The notes under the pieces: model-generated
What the model was told of the DNA's origin: nothing
Databases searched by the model: none
What the model saw: only the letters and a program-made list of their open reading frames with translations
Position numbers and translations under genes: made by a program
Origin: Ktedonobacteraceae bacterium
GTDB taxonomy: Bacteria > Chloroflexota > Ktedonobacteria > Ktedonobacterales > Ktedonobacteraceae
Assembly: GCA_017354095.1 (NCBI GenBank)
Contig: JAFMRP010000429.1
Coordinates: forward strand, 1-5,319
DNA: 5,319 bases
Direction: 5' to 3'
Shown: in pieces, positions 4,314-5,319 of the stretch
How positions within the stretch are numbered: position 1 is the first letter of the stretch
Layout of the letters: each line of letters opens with the position of its first letter

Positions 4314-5319
4314 CTAGTGGAGTTTGCTATAGGAGTCGGCGAACTCCTGCTTAATTTTCGCGCCGCCCTGATCGTTCCAGCGCTTGATCACGTTGGAGAG
4401 CTCGCTCAGGGGGGCCTGGCCGCGCACGATGCGTGCGAAGTCGCTGCTGAGTTGATTCGAGAGTGTGAGACTCAGCTTATCATTGGTGGTTGAAGAGAGG
4501 CCCCAACTGGGATTGGGCACTGCCCCATCCACCATCTGTTTTGTCATCTGCTGGAGATACACAGCATGTTGTGGATCGTCCGCCATGTAGTAGATTTGCG
4601 GTGGGCTGGCCAGGCCGACCAGTTCGCCAATTTCGTTCAACCCGCGATCATTGACTTGTTGGAGGCCATTTTGGCCTGCGCTGCTATCCCAGCCACTGAT
4701 CCCATAGGTAAGAAACTGGTTCTCGACGCTAAATACCGGTGCTGTCAGATAGTCCAGTATGCGTAGTAGTTCTTTGATGCGCTCCGGGTCGGTAGTTGCG
4801 TTAGTGGGTATACCAGTCGTTCCCAGGTAGCCAGCATCCAGGTAACGTGTGACCTTGCCCTGATTGTTCATCGGGACCATAATATGGATATCGGCCTTGG
4901 GATTGATCACCCTCGCTCTTCTCTGTTCAGCGACCATAGCTCCGGGCCCATCCATGTACGAGGCATACTGACCCGCCTCAAATCCTGTTTTGGATTGTTT
5001 GTTATTGGCGGTAGGTGCATCCGGGTGATAGACTCCCGCGGCCCATAGGCGTCGTTCCAGATCGAGGGCCTGTTTGAACTCGTCTGTCTCAATAGCATTG
5101 GTAAAGCTGCCATTGCTCTCCACGCGCCACTCATTGGGGACTCCGTAAAGACTACGTACAAATCCGTTAGTGCCGAAGAAGGCGCGGCCACCAAATCCAT
5201 AGACCTTTTTGCCCGTTATGTTGCTTTTGGTCATAGTGACCATCCACTTGAAGAACTCATCCGGGTTTTGTGGCATAGCGAGACCAAGCTTGTCGGCCCA
5301 CTCTTGGTGGTACATGAGC
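4314..5319 (-). CDS. Extracellular solute-binding protein of an ABC transporter, C-terminal part
   Basis: The visible 334 or so residues resemble the C-terminal two thirds of family 1 extracellular solute-binding proteins (LipO/YtcQ-like, about 550 residues), which capture oligosaccharides outside the membrane for an ABC importer. The fragment opens with YHQEWADKLGL, the typical YxxxWxDKLGL element that in relatives follows the first lobe. Later come an aromatic-rich stretch with YASYMDGPGAMV, the GYLGTTGIPTNA segment, and a helical end with LSNVIKRWNDQGG. No membrane segment is seen. The frame stays open to the window edge (CTC precedes the first ATG), so this ATG is internal; the signal peptide, lipobox cysteine and first lobe are outside. 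The stop is TAG. No permease genes follow, so any partner transporter genes would lie upstream or elsewhere. The ligand cannot be named; sugar is the family default. Confidence 0.88.
   Translation of the reverse strand, partial: LMYHQEWADKLGLAMPQNPDEFFKWMVTMTKSNITGKKVYGFGGRAFFGTNGFVRSLYGVPNEWRVESNGSFTNAIETDEFKQALDLERRLWAAGVYHPDAPTANNKQSKTGFEAGQYASYMDGPGAMVAEQRRARVINPKADIHIMVPMNNQGKVTRYLDAGYLGTTGIPTNATTDPERIKELLRILDYLTAPVFSVENQFLTYGISGWDSSAGQNGLQQVNDRGLNEIGELVGLASPPQIYYMADDPQHAVYLQQMTKQMVDGAVPNPSWGLSSTTNDKLSLTLSNQLSSDFARIVRGQAPLSELSNVIKRWNDQGGAKIKQEFADSYSKLH

Noticed and set aside
3994..4493. Three overlapping plus-strand open frames of 64-118 codons around the repeat region
   Set aside because: They translate repeat DNA and the antisense of the solute-binding-protein gene, overlap one another in different frames, and have no recognisable domain.

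Overview
The window carries four protein genes, all on the minus strand, plus intergenic DNA rich in structure. In transcription order (right to left) they are: the C-terminal part of an ABC-transporter solute-binding protein (5319-4314, upstream part outside the window); an APH(6)/hydroxyurea-type small-molecule kinase (3714-2797); a 12-helix-type MFS exporter (2344-1091); and a dimanganese catalase (904-11). No rRNA, tRNA, CRISPR array, transposase or integrase was seen.

Organism: moderate-to-high G+C, Gram-positive-style Shine-Dalgarno sites, sigma-70-like promoters and this gene mix in single-gene units suggest a free-living, probably soil, bacterium. The style of the solute-binding protein and the palindromic intergenic repeats remind me of Ktedonobacteria (Chloroflexota). 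That is an impression, not a demonstrated assignment.

Layout: 4007-4313 holds a mosaic of short repeats and hairpins, one of which shares about 40 bp with a second copy at 1001-1042. A consensus promoter (TTGACA, 16-bp spacer, CATAAT; 4006-3979) lies before the kinase gene and would start an mRNA with a stem-loop at its 5' end. The kinase gene ends in a perfect GC hairpin (2757-2779). Just past that hairpin is a second near-consensus promoter (TTGACT, 17-bp spacer, TATACT; 2737-2709) pointing at the MFS gene. Its predicted leader of about 358 nt holds a 5'-terminal hairpin, a Shine-Dalgarno-led reading frame of 21 codons, several mutually exclusive complementary segments, and an intrinsic terminator with a U-tract (2480-2446). 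That terminator sits about 100 nt before the MFS start codon. The arrangement matches ribosome-mediated transcription attenuation as known upstream of several antibiotic-resistance genes, and is the most interesting part of the window.

Working together: the kinase and the exporter are adjacent and could form a small self-protection pair (drug modification plus drug efflux), each with its own promoter. The catalase and the solute-binding protein have no evident functional tie to them.
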